A DNA stretch of 64,000 bases from Sphingomonas guangdongensis (GTDB lineage Bacteria > Pseudomonadota > Alphaproteobacteria > Sphingomonadales > Sphingomonadaceae), in assembly GCF_900199185.1 (NCBI RefSeq), contig NZ_OBMI01000002.1, positions 558,001-622,000 on the forward strand, written 5' to 3'. Of this stretch, positions 45,281 to 55,191 are shown piece after piece. Below the pieces are notes generated by a model, which saw nothing but the letters and a program-made list of their open reading frames with translations, made no database searches and was not told the DNA's origin. Position 1 is the first letter of the stretch. Each line of letters opens with the position of its first letter. Both the position numbers and the translations under genes were made by a program.

Positions 45281-45490
45281 GGTCGCTCCTGATGGTTCCG
45301 GCGAGCATCGACCCAGCGGGCACGATGCGGTGCCGCAGCGTCGCATCGCGACCTCTCGAGAGCAAGGCGGCGAAGCGGTCGTCGTTAAGTTTCGCGCAGG
45401 GCGGGTGTTGCGGTGGTGCACGGAGCGAAGTCAGGTGCGCTCGGCGCAGCCAGGCTGCGGTTGCGTGGGGTAGCCTCCCGCTTCTCACTC

Positions 45491-45590
45491 CCGTCACTCC
45501 GGCGAAGGCTGGAGTCCATGTCTGGTGCGGCAGTCGCAGGCGGCAGCTATGGGGAAGCAGAGATGAATGCCAGCCTTCGCTGGCATGACG
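45491..45590. repeat. dispersed inverted repeat, copy 2
   Basis: The left block CCGTCACTCCGGCGAAGG continues GCTGGAGTCCATGTCTG (to 45524); the right block is CAGAGATGAATGCCAGCC and TTCGCTGGCATGACG (45558-45590). The order, spacing and sequence equal the copy at 29768-29870. It lies in the 416-bp gap between the S9 peptidase and trigger factor genes. Apart from this and the following repeat I see no gene in that gap. Confidence 0.75.
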
Positions 45591-45603
45591 TAGGACCGAA
45601 TTC

Positions 45604-45686
45604 CGTCACCCCGAACTTGATCCGAGGTCCCGCCTCTCGCTCACCCGAGAGCCAAATCGGGACCCCGCCCCCAGGCCGGGGTGACG
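45604..45686. repeat. second intergenic inverted repeat, different family
   Basis: CGTCACCCCG at 45604-45613 pairs with CGGGGTGACG at 45677-45686. Further inside, ATCCGAGGTCCCG pairs imperfectly with CGGGACC. The 'GTCACCCCG-aACTTGATCCG' wording is one I associate with common sphingomonad intergenic repeats. It ends 11 bp after the stop of trigger factor (minus strand), so it could act as its transcription end. Confidence 0.65.
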
Positions 45687-45696
45687 CTCGAGAGGC

Positions 45697-47364
45697 TTAC
45701 GCCTCCGCCTTCTTCTTGGTCGGTGCGCGCTTGGGCTTGGCGGGCGCATCCGCGGCCGCCTCGCCTTCGGCGACAGGTGCCGCGTCCTTCTTCGCGGGCG
45801 CCTTCCGGGTCGCGGCCTTCTTCACCGGCTCGGCGGCAACCGGCTCCGCATCGGCCGCGGCTGGCTCGATGTCGGCGTCGGTCACCTCGGCTGCCTTCGC
45901 TTTCTTGGCGGCCGGCTTCTTGGGCGGAGTGGCCGCGGCCTCGTCGCTCGCGCCCGCCTCGTTCTTGGCCTTGGCGGACTTGCGCTTGGCCGGCTTGTCG
46001 TGGTCATGGGTATGGGTGCCGGTCGTGAAGCCGTCGTCGCTCTCGATCGCGGCCTCCAGCTCCTCGCGCGTCACCGCGCGCTCGCTGATCTCGGCGCGCT
46101 CGAACAGGAAGTCGACGACCTTGTCCTCGTAGAGCGGCGCGCGGAGCTGCGCGGCGGCCATCGGCTCCTGCTGGAGGTACTCAACGAAGCGCTGGCGCTG
46201 GTCGGGGGCGTACTGCTGCGCCGCCTGCTGGACCAGCATGTTCATTTCCTGCTGGCTGACCTCAATCCCGTTCGCCTGCCCGATCTCCGACAGCAGCAGG
46301 CCCAGGCGCACGCGGCGCTCGGCGATCTTGCGGTAGTCGTCCTTCTCCGACTCCAGCTCGGCCATCGCCGCCGCCGGATCGGCCTCGTGCTCGGTCTCGT
46401 GGGTCAGCTGTGCCCAGATTTGCTGGAACTCGGCCTCCACCATCGACGGCGGCACGGGGAAGTCGTGGCCGGCGGCGAGCTGGTCGAGCAGCTTGCGCTT
46501 CATGTGGGTGCGGGTGAGGCCGTTCAGCTCCTGCTCCGCCTGGCCCTTGATCAGGCCGCGCAGCTGCTCCAGGCTCTCCAGTCCGAGCTGCTTGGCCATC
46601 TCGTCGTCGATCCGGGTCTCGCCCGCGACGCGGACGTCCTTGATCGTCAGGTCGAACGTGGCGGGCTGGCCGGCCAGGTTCTTGGCGCCGTAATCCTCCG
46701 GGAAGGTGACGCTGATCTGGCGCTCCTCGCCCTTGATGACGCCGATGATCTGGTCCTCGAAGCCGGGAATGAGGCGGCCCGAGCCGATCTCCACCGACAT
46801 GTCGGTGCCGGTGCCGCCCTCGAACGCCACGCCGTCCGCGGTCTTGCCGACGAAGTCCATGACGACCAGGTCGCCGGTCTGCGCGGCGTGACCCTCCGAC
46901 GCGTCGTCGAACGACTTGTTGCCCTTGGCCAGCTCGGCGATGCGATCGTCAACCGCGCTCTCGTCGGCGGCGACGGTCAGTCGCTCGAGCTTAAGCCCGT
47001 CGATCGACGGGGCGGGTACGTCCGGCAGCACTTCCAGCTCGACCGTAATTTCCGCGTCCTGTCCGGGCGCAAACTGGTCGTTCAGCCGGACGGACGGCTG
47101 CATCGCCGGGCGCAGCGCCTTCTGCTGGAGCAGGTCCTGCACGCCCTGCTGGATCGCGCTGTTGAGCGCGTCCTGGGCCAGCGCCTCACCGTGCATCTTG
47201 CGAACGAGGTTGGCCGGCACCTTGCCGGGACGGAAACCGGGCATCCGCACCTGCGGCGCGACCCGCTTCACCTCGGCATCGACCTTGCTGTCGATGTCGC
47301 GGGCGGTGATGGTCAGCGTGTAGGCGCGCTTCAGGCCTTCGTTCAGCGTCTCAACGGTCTGCAT
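45697..47364 (-). CDS. tig: trigger factor with long Lys/Ala-rich C-terminal tail
   Basis: 555 residues from ATG 47364; an upstream open frame overlaps tRNA-Leu and is not used. The ribosome-binding signature GFRPGKVP lies near residue 45, the FKBP-type isomerase domain at about 160-245 (GDLVVMDFVGKTADGVAFEGG), and helical arms follow to about 445. Usual trigger factors end near 430-450 residues. Here a further 100 or so residues of low-complexity Lys/Ala/Pro/Glu, after a short THTHDHD stretch, form a charged tail. It is the ribosome-associated chaperone for nascent chains. The clpP-clpX pair often found between tig and lon is absent; an M1 peptidase lies there instead. Confidence 0.96.
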   Translation of the reverse strand: MQTVETLNEGLKRAYTLTITARDIDSKVDAEVKRVAPQVRMPGFRPGKVPANLVRKMHGEALAQDALNSAIQQGVQDLLQQKALRPAMQPSVRLNDQFAPGQDAEITVELEVLPDVPAPSIDGLKLERLTVAADESAVDDRIAELAKGNKSFDDASEGHAAQTGDLVVMDFVGKTADGVAFEGGTGTDMSVEIGSGRLIPGFEDQIIGVIKGEERQISVTFPEDYGAKNLAGQPATFDLTIKDVRVAGETRIDDEMAKQLGLESLEQLRGLIKGQAEQELNGLTRTHMKRKLLDQLAAGHDFPVPPSMVEAEFQQIWAQLTHETEHEADPAAAMAELESEKDDYRKIAERRVRLGLLLSEIGQANGIEVSQQEMNMLVQQAAQQYAPDQRQRFVEYLQQEPMAAAQLRAPLYEDKVVDFLFERAEISERAVTREELEAAIESDDGFTTGTHTHDHDKPAKRKSAKAKNEAGASDEAAATPPKKPAAKKAKAAEVTDADIEPAAADAEPVAAEPVKKAATRKAPAKKDAAPVAEGEAAADAPAKPKRAPTKKKAEA

Positions 47365-47445
47365 GATGGACGGTGGCTTTCTCAAACTCAGAGGTGGAAT
47401 CGGGTCGGGCGGCCTTGCCCCCGCGCGTGCCACGTGGACCGGGAC

Positions 47446-47530
47446 TGGTGCGGGCGAAGGGACTCGAACCCCCACATCTTGCGATACCGGAACCTAAATC
47501 CGGCGCGTCTACCAGTTCCGCCACGCCCGC
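47446..47530 (-). tRNA. tRNA-Leu (anticodon UAG)
   Basis: On the minus strand the 85-nt gene begins GCGGGCG and ends CGCCCGC-A-CCA, with encoded CCA. Anticodon stem CCGGA/TCCGG encloses TTTAGGT, anticodon TAG. The long variable arm and GGTTCGAGTCC T-loop confirm tRNA-Leu. It lies 81 bp upstream of trigger factor. Confidence 0.97.
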
Positions 47531-47635
47531 GCGGCGGAGGAGCCGCCGGTTGCGCCGGGCTCTATAGCAAAGGGGACGGCCCGCGCAACCGCCGCCGCGA
47601 GCGGTGCGTTGAGGGCGCGAACCAAGGAGATTGCC

Positions 47636-47839
47636 ATGCCGGTCGAACCGCCGATCCCGCAGCCCGACGCGCCCCCCGCCGAGACCCCCGCCACCCCGGG
47701 GATCGCGCCGGCCGAAGCGCCGCCCATGCCCGCCCCGTCGCAACCCGACGCTCCCGCGCAGCCGACCGCACCTCCGCCTGAAGTGTCGCCGCCGACGCCC
47801 GATGTCGACGTGCCGTCGCCGGGAACAACGATGGGGTGA
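47636..47839 (+). CDS. short Pro/Ala-rich protein, unknown function
   Basis: 67 codons from ATG 47636 with a good ribosome-binding site (AAGGAGA). The product is almost wholly Pro, Ala, Thr, Pro-Asp and Pro-Glu repeats, without signal peptide, Cys or hydrophobic core. Such short Pro-rich frames occur in GC-rich genomes by chance, but the ribosome-binding site and its isolated place between tRNA-Leu and a repeat make translation plausible. No function can be given. Confidence 0.4.
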   Translation: MPVEPPIPQPDAPPAETPATPGIAPAEAPPMPAPSQPDAPAQPTAPPPEVSPPTPDVDVPSPGTTMG

Positions 47840-47890
47840 GAAGACGCGCCTGAGCTCCCCACGTAACGAGGCAGCGTTTCGGTCCGTGTC

Positions 47891-48007
47891 CTTCGATACG
47901 CCGCTTCGACTTCGCTCAGCGGCTACTCAGGACGAACGGCTTGTTGCCAAATTCCACACCGTTCGTGCTGAGTAGCGACTGAGCGCAGGCGAAGGCGCAT
48001 ATCGAAG
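47891..48007. repeat. inverted repeat sharing the end motif of the 9.7-kb element
   Basis: Two imperfect 49-bp arms (47891-47939 and 47959-48007) face each other over a 19-bp spacer. The inner part of the left arm, GGCTACTCAGGACGAACGG, is the same motif that closes the palindromic element at 9686-9848. Here the motif is next to the spacer rather than at the outer end. The arms extend outward as CTTCGATACG...CTTCG. It sits just past the stop of the small minus-strand gene at 48.0 kb and could be its terminator. Confidence 0.8.
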
Positions 48008-48011
48008 CAGC

Positions 48012-48257
48012 TCACCCTCGCCGCCGCTGCCGCGCCGCCAGCGCGATCCCCGCGGCGATCTGGAGCACGCCGTACAGCCGGCGCCGGCCCGGATGGTCGC
48101 GAAACGGCGCAACAGTCAGCTCCGCTCCTAGTGCCCGGTCCTGCCACAACGCTACATGCCGCTCTGGCTGGAGCACGCCCAGCAGCCCGTCGCCGATCAT
48201 GAACACCGCCGCCATCTCGGCGGCGCGATCCGCCCACAAGCCCGTTGTCTCGCTCAT
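48012..48257 (-). CDS. small hypothetical protein coupled to the M1 peptidase gene
   Basis: 81 residues from ATG 48257, which shares one base with the stop of the M1 peptidase gene (TGATG), so translation is coupled. A GTG one codon earlier is the alternative. Hydrophobic stretches (about 13-27, MAAVFMIGDGLLGVL; about 60-73, LYGVLQIAAGIALAA) suggest two short membrane helices with a basic end. I do not recognise the family. Confidence 0.55.
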   Translation of the reverse strand: MSETTGLWADRAAEMAAVFMIGDGLLGVLQPERHVALWQDRALGAELTVAPFRDHPGRRRLYGVLQIAAGIALAARQRRRG

Positions 48258-49966
48258 CACTGTCTGCTCCTTGCCGCGGCTGCCGCTGCGGCTTGCGCCT
48301 GCACGGACTCAATCGCGCGAGAGCGGCGAAGGATGCGCGCCGCCGGATCGATCACGACGTGCGCCTCGGCCGGGACGGAGAGAGTGCCGCGCCCGTTCGT
48401 CATTGCGATCGTCCGCCGCACACCGTCGACCTCCACCTCGACCGGCATCGGGAAGGGCAGATCGTCCGGCGCCACCCAGGCGAGCGAGAGCGTCGTTCCG
48501 CGGCGGGTCTCAACTAGGTCGGGTAGCGCCGCGCGGCTGAGGTACACGTCGAAGAACCAGCCGTAATCCTTGCTCGTCACCTGGTTCACGAGCGCGCGGT
48601 ACTCGCGGGTGGAACTGAAGCGCGGCGCGAAGTTGCCGGGCCGCGGATCGGGGCGGCCGTACACCGCACGGCGCGTCACCTCGAAGAACGCCCGGTCACC
48701 GATCAGCCCGCGCAGCGTGTGGAGCACCCACGATCCCTTGACGTAGATGTCGCCGCCCGGCCCGCCCTTGTCCTCGTCGTAGACGTCCTCCTCCGCCCGC
48801 GGCGTGCCTGACACGATCGGCGCCTTGTTGGCGATCGTCTCACGCTGCTTCATCAACATCGCGAGGTAGCGGGCATCACCCTCCCGCCATTGGCCGTAGA
48901 GCGGCTGCATGTAGGCGCCGTAGCCCTCGTGCAGCCAGAAGTCGTCCCAGTCTGCGGCGGTCAGCTGGTTGGCGAACCATTCGTGCGCGAACTCATGCTG
49001 GAACAGCCAGTCAAAGCCTTCGGCCGCCTGCTTGTAGGCGTTGCCGTAGGCGTTGATCGTCTGGTGCTCCATGCCGAGGTGGGGCGTGTTGACGACGCCA
49101 ACCTTCTCCGCCGCGAACGGGTAGGGGCCGATCACGCGCTCGAAGAAGTCGAGCGTCGGCGCGAACTCGGCAAACAGCCGCTCCGCCTTGGCCTTGTCGC
49201 CGGGCAGGTACCAGTAGTGCAACGGAATGGTGTTGCCGAAGCGGCTCCGGTAGCGGCCGGTCAGCTCCTCGTACGGGCCGATGTTGAGCGCGATCGCGTA
49301 GGTGTTCGGGCGTGCGACCGACCAGTGCCAGATCGTGCGTCCGTCCGGCAGCGCGTCGACCGTGCGCAGCACGCCGTTCGACGGTGCCTTCAGTCCCTTC
49401 GGCACCGTGATGTGGAGGTCCATGCGCGCGGGCTCGAAGGTCGGCGAGTCGATGCACGGCCAGAACAGGTCACAACCCTCGCCCTGCACCGCCGTTGCGA
49501 TCCACGGCTGGCCCGCGGGGGTCTTCGCCCAGACGAAACCGCCGTCCCAGGGCGCCCGCACCGCGACCCGCGGCGAGCCGCCGTAGCTGATCCGCGCGGT
49601 GAGCGTGCCACCGGCGGCGGCGGCGGCGGCGCGCGGCAGCGTCACGAACAGCCGTCCGTCCGGGTTGCGCCAGGCGCTCCGGGGCAGGGGCGTGCCGTTG
49701 ATGCTGATCGCCGACACCGGCAGGTTCCGGTCAAGATCGATCGGCAGCAGCGTGACAGGCGCTTTGGCGGTGAAGGTGAGCGATGCCACCCCCGCGATCT
49801 GCTGCCGCGCCGGGAACACCTCGATCGCGAGGTCGACCGTGTCGAGCCGCAGCTTGGCCTGATCAGGGTCGAGCGCGCCGCCGGAGCGGGCGGTCTGGGG
49901 CGTGATCGGCGGCCGATCGCCCTGCGCGGAGAGCGGAGCGGCGGCGAGCAGGAGGGCGGCGAGCAT
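48257..49966 (-). CDS. exported M1-family metallopeptidase (aminopeptidase)
   Basis: 569 residues from ATG 49966, giving the signal peptide MLAALLLAAAPLSAQG. An N-terminal beta domain (about 30-200) is followed by the substrate-anchoring motif in the variant GMEHQTINAYG (GxMEN in classical members) and the zinc motif HEFAHEW with the third ligand Glu in LHEGYG. The total length is shorter than the 850-residue PepN type because the C-terminal helical domain is missing, as in the smaller M1 group. It would remove N-terminal residues from peptides in the periplasm. It is divergent from lon (127 bp between starts) and followed by a small coupled gene. Confidence 0.92.
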   Translation of the reverse strand: MLAALLLAAAPLSAQGDRPPITPQTARSGGALDPDQAKLRLDTVDLAIEVFPARQQIAGVASLTFTAKAPVTLLPIDLDRNLPVSAISINGTPLPRSAWRNPDGRLFVTLPRAAAAAAGGTLTARISYGGSPRVAVRAPWDGGFVWAKTPAGQPWIATAVQGEGCDLFWPCIDSPTFEPARMDLHITVPKGLKAPSNGVLRTVDALPDGRTIWHWSVARPNTYAIALNIGPYEELTGRYRSRFGNTIPLHYWYLPGDKAKAERLFAEFAPTLDFFERVIGPYPFAAEKVGVVNTPHLGMEHQTINAYGNAYKQAAEGFDWLFQHEFAHEWFANQLTAADWDDFWLHEGYGAYMQPLYGQWREGDARYLAMLMKQRETIANKAPIVSGTPRAEEDVYDEDKGGPGGDIYVKGSWVLHTLRGLIGDRAFFEVTRRAVYGRPDPRPGNFAPRFSSTREYRALVNQVTSKDYGWFFDVYLSRAALPDLVETRRGTTLSLAWVAPDDLPFPMPVEVEVDGVRRTIAMTNGRGTLSVPAEAHVVIDPAARILRRSRAIESVQAQAAAAAAARSRQ

Positions 49967-50093
49967 CCTCAATGCCCTTGCGCGATCCCGGCCCCAGGGC
50001 AAGCGTGTCCGCCAGCGACGTTGATGCCCGTGCGCGGAGCGCCCATATGGTTCCCAGACGGCGACCCCGTATCGGCCGCCCCCCGGAGTTTCC

Positions 50094-52550
<2,457 letters not shown>

Positions 52551-52601
52551 GACAGTCGGCTCGGCTCATCGTTTCGTTGACGCAAGAATGTTGGAATCCC
52601 T

Positions 52602-52630
52602 TTGACTCGCAACCCGGCCGGAGCCTTACT
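52602..52630 (+). promoter_or_regulatory. candidate promoter for hupB
   Basis: TTGACT at 52602-52607, a 17-bp spacer and CTTACT at 52625-52630 (TTACTA with 18 bp) lie about 65 bp before the hupB start. The -10 element is weak; no activator site is visible. Confidence 0.35.
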
Positions 52631-52694
52631 AGGTCTCCGGCCGTGTGCCGCGATTCCATTCATGTTTGCGTGTAATGACGGGGGTTCTCAACGC

Positions 52695-52967
52695 ATGAAC
52701 AAGCAGGAACTGATCGGCCAGGTTGCCGAAACGTCGGGCCTGGCCAAGGGCGATGCCAGCAAGGCGGTGGAAGCCGTTTTCGACGCGATCTCCGCTTCGC
52801 TGAAGCGGGGGGATGAGGTTCGCCTGGTCGGCTTCGGCACATTCTCCGTCTCCAAGCGCAAGGCGTCTACCGGGCGTAACCCGCGCACCGGCGAGCCAAT
52901 GACGATCGCGGCGTCCTCGCAGCCGAAGTTCAAGGCCGGCAAGGGCCTGAAGGACTCGGTCAACTAA
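52695..52967 (+). CDS. hupB: DNA-binding protein HU-beta
   Basis: 90 residues from ATG 52695 (MNKQELIGQVAETSGL), the conserved N-terminus and exact family length. The DNA-embracing arm carries GFGTFSVSKRKASTGRNPRTGE with the Pro of NPRTG that inserts between bases, and the C-terminus ends PKFKAGKGLKD. HU compacts the nucleoid and supports replication and recombination. It follows lon after 144 bp, with a possible own promoter, and precedes tRNA-Val. Confidence 0.98.
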   Translation: MNKQELIGQVAETSGLAKGDASKAVEAVFDAISASLKRGDEVRLVGFGTFSVSKRKASTGRNPRTGEPMTIAASSQPKFKAGKGLKDSVN

Positions 52968-52975
52968 ACCCTCAG

Positions 52976-53015
52976 GCGGGCTGGACAGGCGGGATCGACC
53001 CGCCTAAAGGCCCGC
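52976..53015 (+). terminator. hairpin after hupB, possible terminator
   Basis: Nested inverted repeats: outer GCGGGC (52976-52981) with GCCCGC (53010-53015), inner AGGCGGG/CCCGCCT with a 5-base loop (52987-53005). No T run follows, so termination may be partial before tRNA-Val. Confidence 0.4.
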
Positions 53016-53044
53016 TTCCCGAGCGGCCGGCGGCCGATCGATTG

Positions 53045-53119
53045 GGGCGCGTAGCTCAGCGGTAGAGCACACCCTTCACACGGGTGGGGTCACAGGTTCA
53101 ATCCCTGTCGCGCCCACCA
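53045..53119 (+). tRNA. tRNA-Val (anticodon CAC)
   Basis: A 75-nt gene from GGGCGCG to CGCGCCC-A-CCA. Anticodon stem CACCC/GGGTG encloses TTCACAC, anticodon CAC. The D-arm (TAGCTCAGCGGTAGAGC) and the T-loop GGTTCAATCC are regular. It directly follows hupB, a common neighbour in this order. Confidence 0.97.
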
Positions 53120-53121
53120 TT

Positions 53122-53159
53122 AAAGGCCCGTCCGGTCCACCGTGACCGGCGGGCCTTTT
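53122..53159 (+). terminator. intrinsic terminator after tRNA-Val
   Basis: AAAGGCCCG (53122-53130) pairs with CGGGCCTTTT (53150-53159), an 8-9 bp GC-rich stem with an inner CCGGTC/GACCGG hairpin, ending in four T. Confidence 0.8.
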
Positions 53160-53279
53160 GGTGCGATGCTGTCCCGGCGTCAGACTGACGCACCGCCCGC
53201 ATCTCGCGGCTTGAGCCACGATCGGGCAAACGCTCGCTGAGCATGTTGCCCGCATGTTCTGCCGCCGTTATGGAGCGGC

Positions 53280-53687
53280 ATGCCCGCCGACCGCCTGCGC
53301 CAGATCACCTATTCGAGCAGAGCCGCCGATGACGTCGACGCCGACGCGATCCTTCAGGTATCGCGCCACAACAATGCCCTGGATGGGATCACCGGCATCC
53401 TGGTGATCGAAGGGCAGGCGATCACCCAGGTGCTGGAAGGGCCGGGCGAGAGCGTGGCAGCCGCCTTCATCCGGATCGCCCGCGATCCCCGCCACAGCGA
53501 GGTGACGTTGCTCAGCGACCGGGAGATCGAGGAGCGTGATTTCGGCTACTGGAGCATGGAGCTTGCCGACCGGCTGAGGCTGGAGCCGGAGCAGCGCCGC
53601 CGTCTTGCGCGACGTCTGGCAGAGCTGCCTGAGGCGCTGCGCCGAAGCTTCGACTTCGGGCCGGGCAGCGCGACTGCCGGCGTCTGA
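53280..53687 (+). CDS. BLUF-domain blue-light photoreceptor (stand-alone)
   Basis: 135 residues consisting of one BLUF domain and a short helical tail. Flavin-pocket residues can be placed: Tyr11 (RQITYSS), Asn32 (RHNNALDGITGIL), Gln50 (ITQVLEG), Trp91 and Met93 (YWSM). The spacing between Asn, Gln, Trp and Met is identical to AppA (45, 63, 104, 106). On blue light the Tyr-Gln hydrogen-bond network around FAD rearranges and changes interactions with a partner. No output domain is fused. The amidohydrolase gene follows 64 bp later on the same strand. The partner of this sensor is not evident. Confidence 0.93.
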   Translation: MPADRLRQITYSSRAADDVDADAILQVSRHNNALDGITGILVIEGQAITQVLEGPGESVAAAFIRIARDPRHSEVTLLSDREIEERDFGYWSMELADRLRLEPEQRRRLARRLAELPEALRRSFDFGPGSATAGV

Positions 53688-53751
53688 AGCGGGCTCGACC
53701 CGGCTGCATCAAGCGCGCAAGGTTGCAAGTGCTGTCGCTGTCGGAGGATCC

Positions 53752-55008
53752 ATGCGCTGCCTGCTCGCGCTTCTTGCCCTCGTCCTGACCGGCAATGCGG
53801 CGCCTGAACCCGCCGCGCCTGCCATCCTGATCGTGCCGGCGCGCGTCTTCGACGGTGTCGATCCGCATCCGCACGCCGGCTGGAAGGTGCTGGTCCGCGG
53901 CGATCGCATCGTCGCCGTGGGTCCGGATGTCGCTGCGCCGCCGGATGCGGAGCGGATCGATCTGCCAGGCGCGACCCTGATGCCCGGGCTGATCGACCTC
54001 CACGTGCACCTGTTCCTGCACCCCTATGACGAGGCGTCGTGGAACGATCAGGTCCTCAAGGAGTCGCTCGCGCTGCGCACCGTACGCGCGGTCGCCGCCG
54101 CGCGGTTGACGGTCGCGGCCGGCTTCACCACCGTCCGCGATCTCGGAACGGAGGGTGCGCTTGATGCCGATGCCGGTCTGCGCGACGCCATCGCCGCCGG
54201 GATCGTGCCCGGACCACGCCTGCTGATCGCGAACCGGGCGCTGGTCGCGACCGGGTCCTATGGTCCGAAGGGTTACGCAACCGATGTGCCGCAGGGTGCC
54301 GAGGAGGTCAGCGGCGATGGCGTGGTCGCAGCGGTTCGTCGCCAGATCGCGCGCGGGGCCGACTGGATCAAGCTCTACGCCGACTACCGCTGGGGGCCGG
54401 GGGAGCCGAGCCGACCGACGTTCACCCTGGAGGAACTGCGGGCGGCGGTCGCCGCCGCGCATGATGCCGGGCGCCGGGTTGCGGTTCACGCCAGCACGCC
54501 GGAGGGTATGCGGCGCGCGGCCGAGGCGGGCGCGGACACGATCGAGCATGGAAACGAGGGAACGGCGGCGGTCTTCGCGCTCATGAAGGCGCGGGGGGCC
54601 GCTTACTGCCCGACCCTGGCCGCGACAGTGGCGGTCGCCCGTTACGCCGGTTGGAACGGGCGTGCGCCGGAGCCGTCCGGCGTCGCGGCCAAGCGCGCCA
54701 GCTTCGCCGCGGCGCTGCGATCGGGCGTCACGCTGTGCGTGGGTGGCGATGCGGGCGTGTTCGCGCACGGCGCCAATGCGGACGAGATCGTGCTGATGCA
54801 TCGCTGGGGTCTGGGTGCCCGCGCCCTCGTTCTCGCGACCTCGGGCAATGCGGCGCTGCTCGGCCTGGCGGATCGTATCGGACGGGTCGCACCAGGCCTG
54901 GTCGCCGATCTGGTCGCGGTTGACGGCGATCCGACAGCCGAGCCGGAGGCGCTCAGGCAGGTCCGGCTCGTGCTCAGGAGCGGCAAGCGAGCATCACTCG
55001 TCCCATGA
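53752..55008 (+). CDS. exported amidohydrolase (prolidase-like, COG1228)
   Basis: 418 residues from ATG 53752, with GGAGGA upstream and a short signal peptide (MRCLLALLALVLTGNAA). Metal ligands of the amidohydrolase superfamily are present: HVH in PGLIDLHVHLF, Lys in DWIKLYAD, His in VAVHAS and DTIEHGNEG, and Asp in CVGGDAGVF. Members with this layout cleave Xaa-Pro dipeptides or related amides and imides (imidazolonepropionase/prolidase group). Here it is probably periplasmic, in keeping with the other exported hydrolases of the window. The open frame extends upstream through the BLUF gene but is not likely used. Confidence 0.88.
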   Translation: MRCLLALLALVLTGNAAPEPAAPAILIVPARVFDGVDPHPHAGWKVLVRGDRIVAVGPDVAAPPDAERIDLPGATLMPGLIDLHVHLFLHPYDEASWNDQVLKESLALRTVRAVAAARLTVAAGFTTVRDLGTEGALDADAGLRDAIAAGIVPGPRLLIANRALVATGSYGPKGYATDVPQGAEEVSGDGVVAAVRRQIARGADWIKLYADYRWGPGEPSRPTFTLEELRAAVAAAHDAGRRVAVHASTPEGMRRAAEAGADTIEHGNEGTAAVFALMKARGAAYCPTLAATVAVARYAGWNGRAPEPSGVAAKRASFAAALRSGVTLCVGGDAGVFAHGANADEIVLMHRWGLGARALVLATSGNAALLGLADRIGRVAPGLVADLVAVDGDPTAEPEALRQVRLVLRSGKRASLVP

Positions 55009-55016
55009 CTGAATAA

Positions 55017-55082
55017 TTGTCACAGCTTCGTAACGTCTCGGTCACCCAAGTGTCACCCAAATCGCACACGGCCGTCACAGGG
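55017..55082 (+). promoter_or_regulatory. six tandem 11-bp units, probable stacked PhoB boxes
   Basis: Six consecutive 11-bp units: TTGTCACAGCT, TCGTAACGTCT, CGGTCACCCAA, GTGTCACCCAA, ATCGCACACGG, CCGTCACAGGG. Positions 3-7 of each are GTCAC or one to two changes from it. PhoB binds head to tail on direct repeats with an 11-bp period and a conserved TGTCA core, so this equals three adjacent Pho boxes. It lies 109 bp before the start of the lipoprotein gene that precedes a TonB receptor. Another OmpR-family regulator with an 11-bp period is the alternative. Confidence 0.72.
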
Positions 55083-55191
55083 CGGGCCTAGCGCCCGCCG
55101 TGAGATCGACAAAGGGGTAGCTTTCGAGTCGGTCCCGGGGGGCAGCGCCTTCCGTCACGCATCCATGCGACTAGAACGAACGGGAGACGTC

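Noticed and set aside
47636..47839. Pro-rich short frame as part of a repeat or CRISPR-like array
   Set aside because: The DNA shows no regular repeat-spacer unit; the bias is at codon level only.
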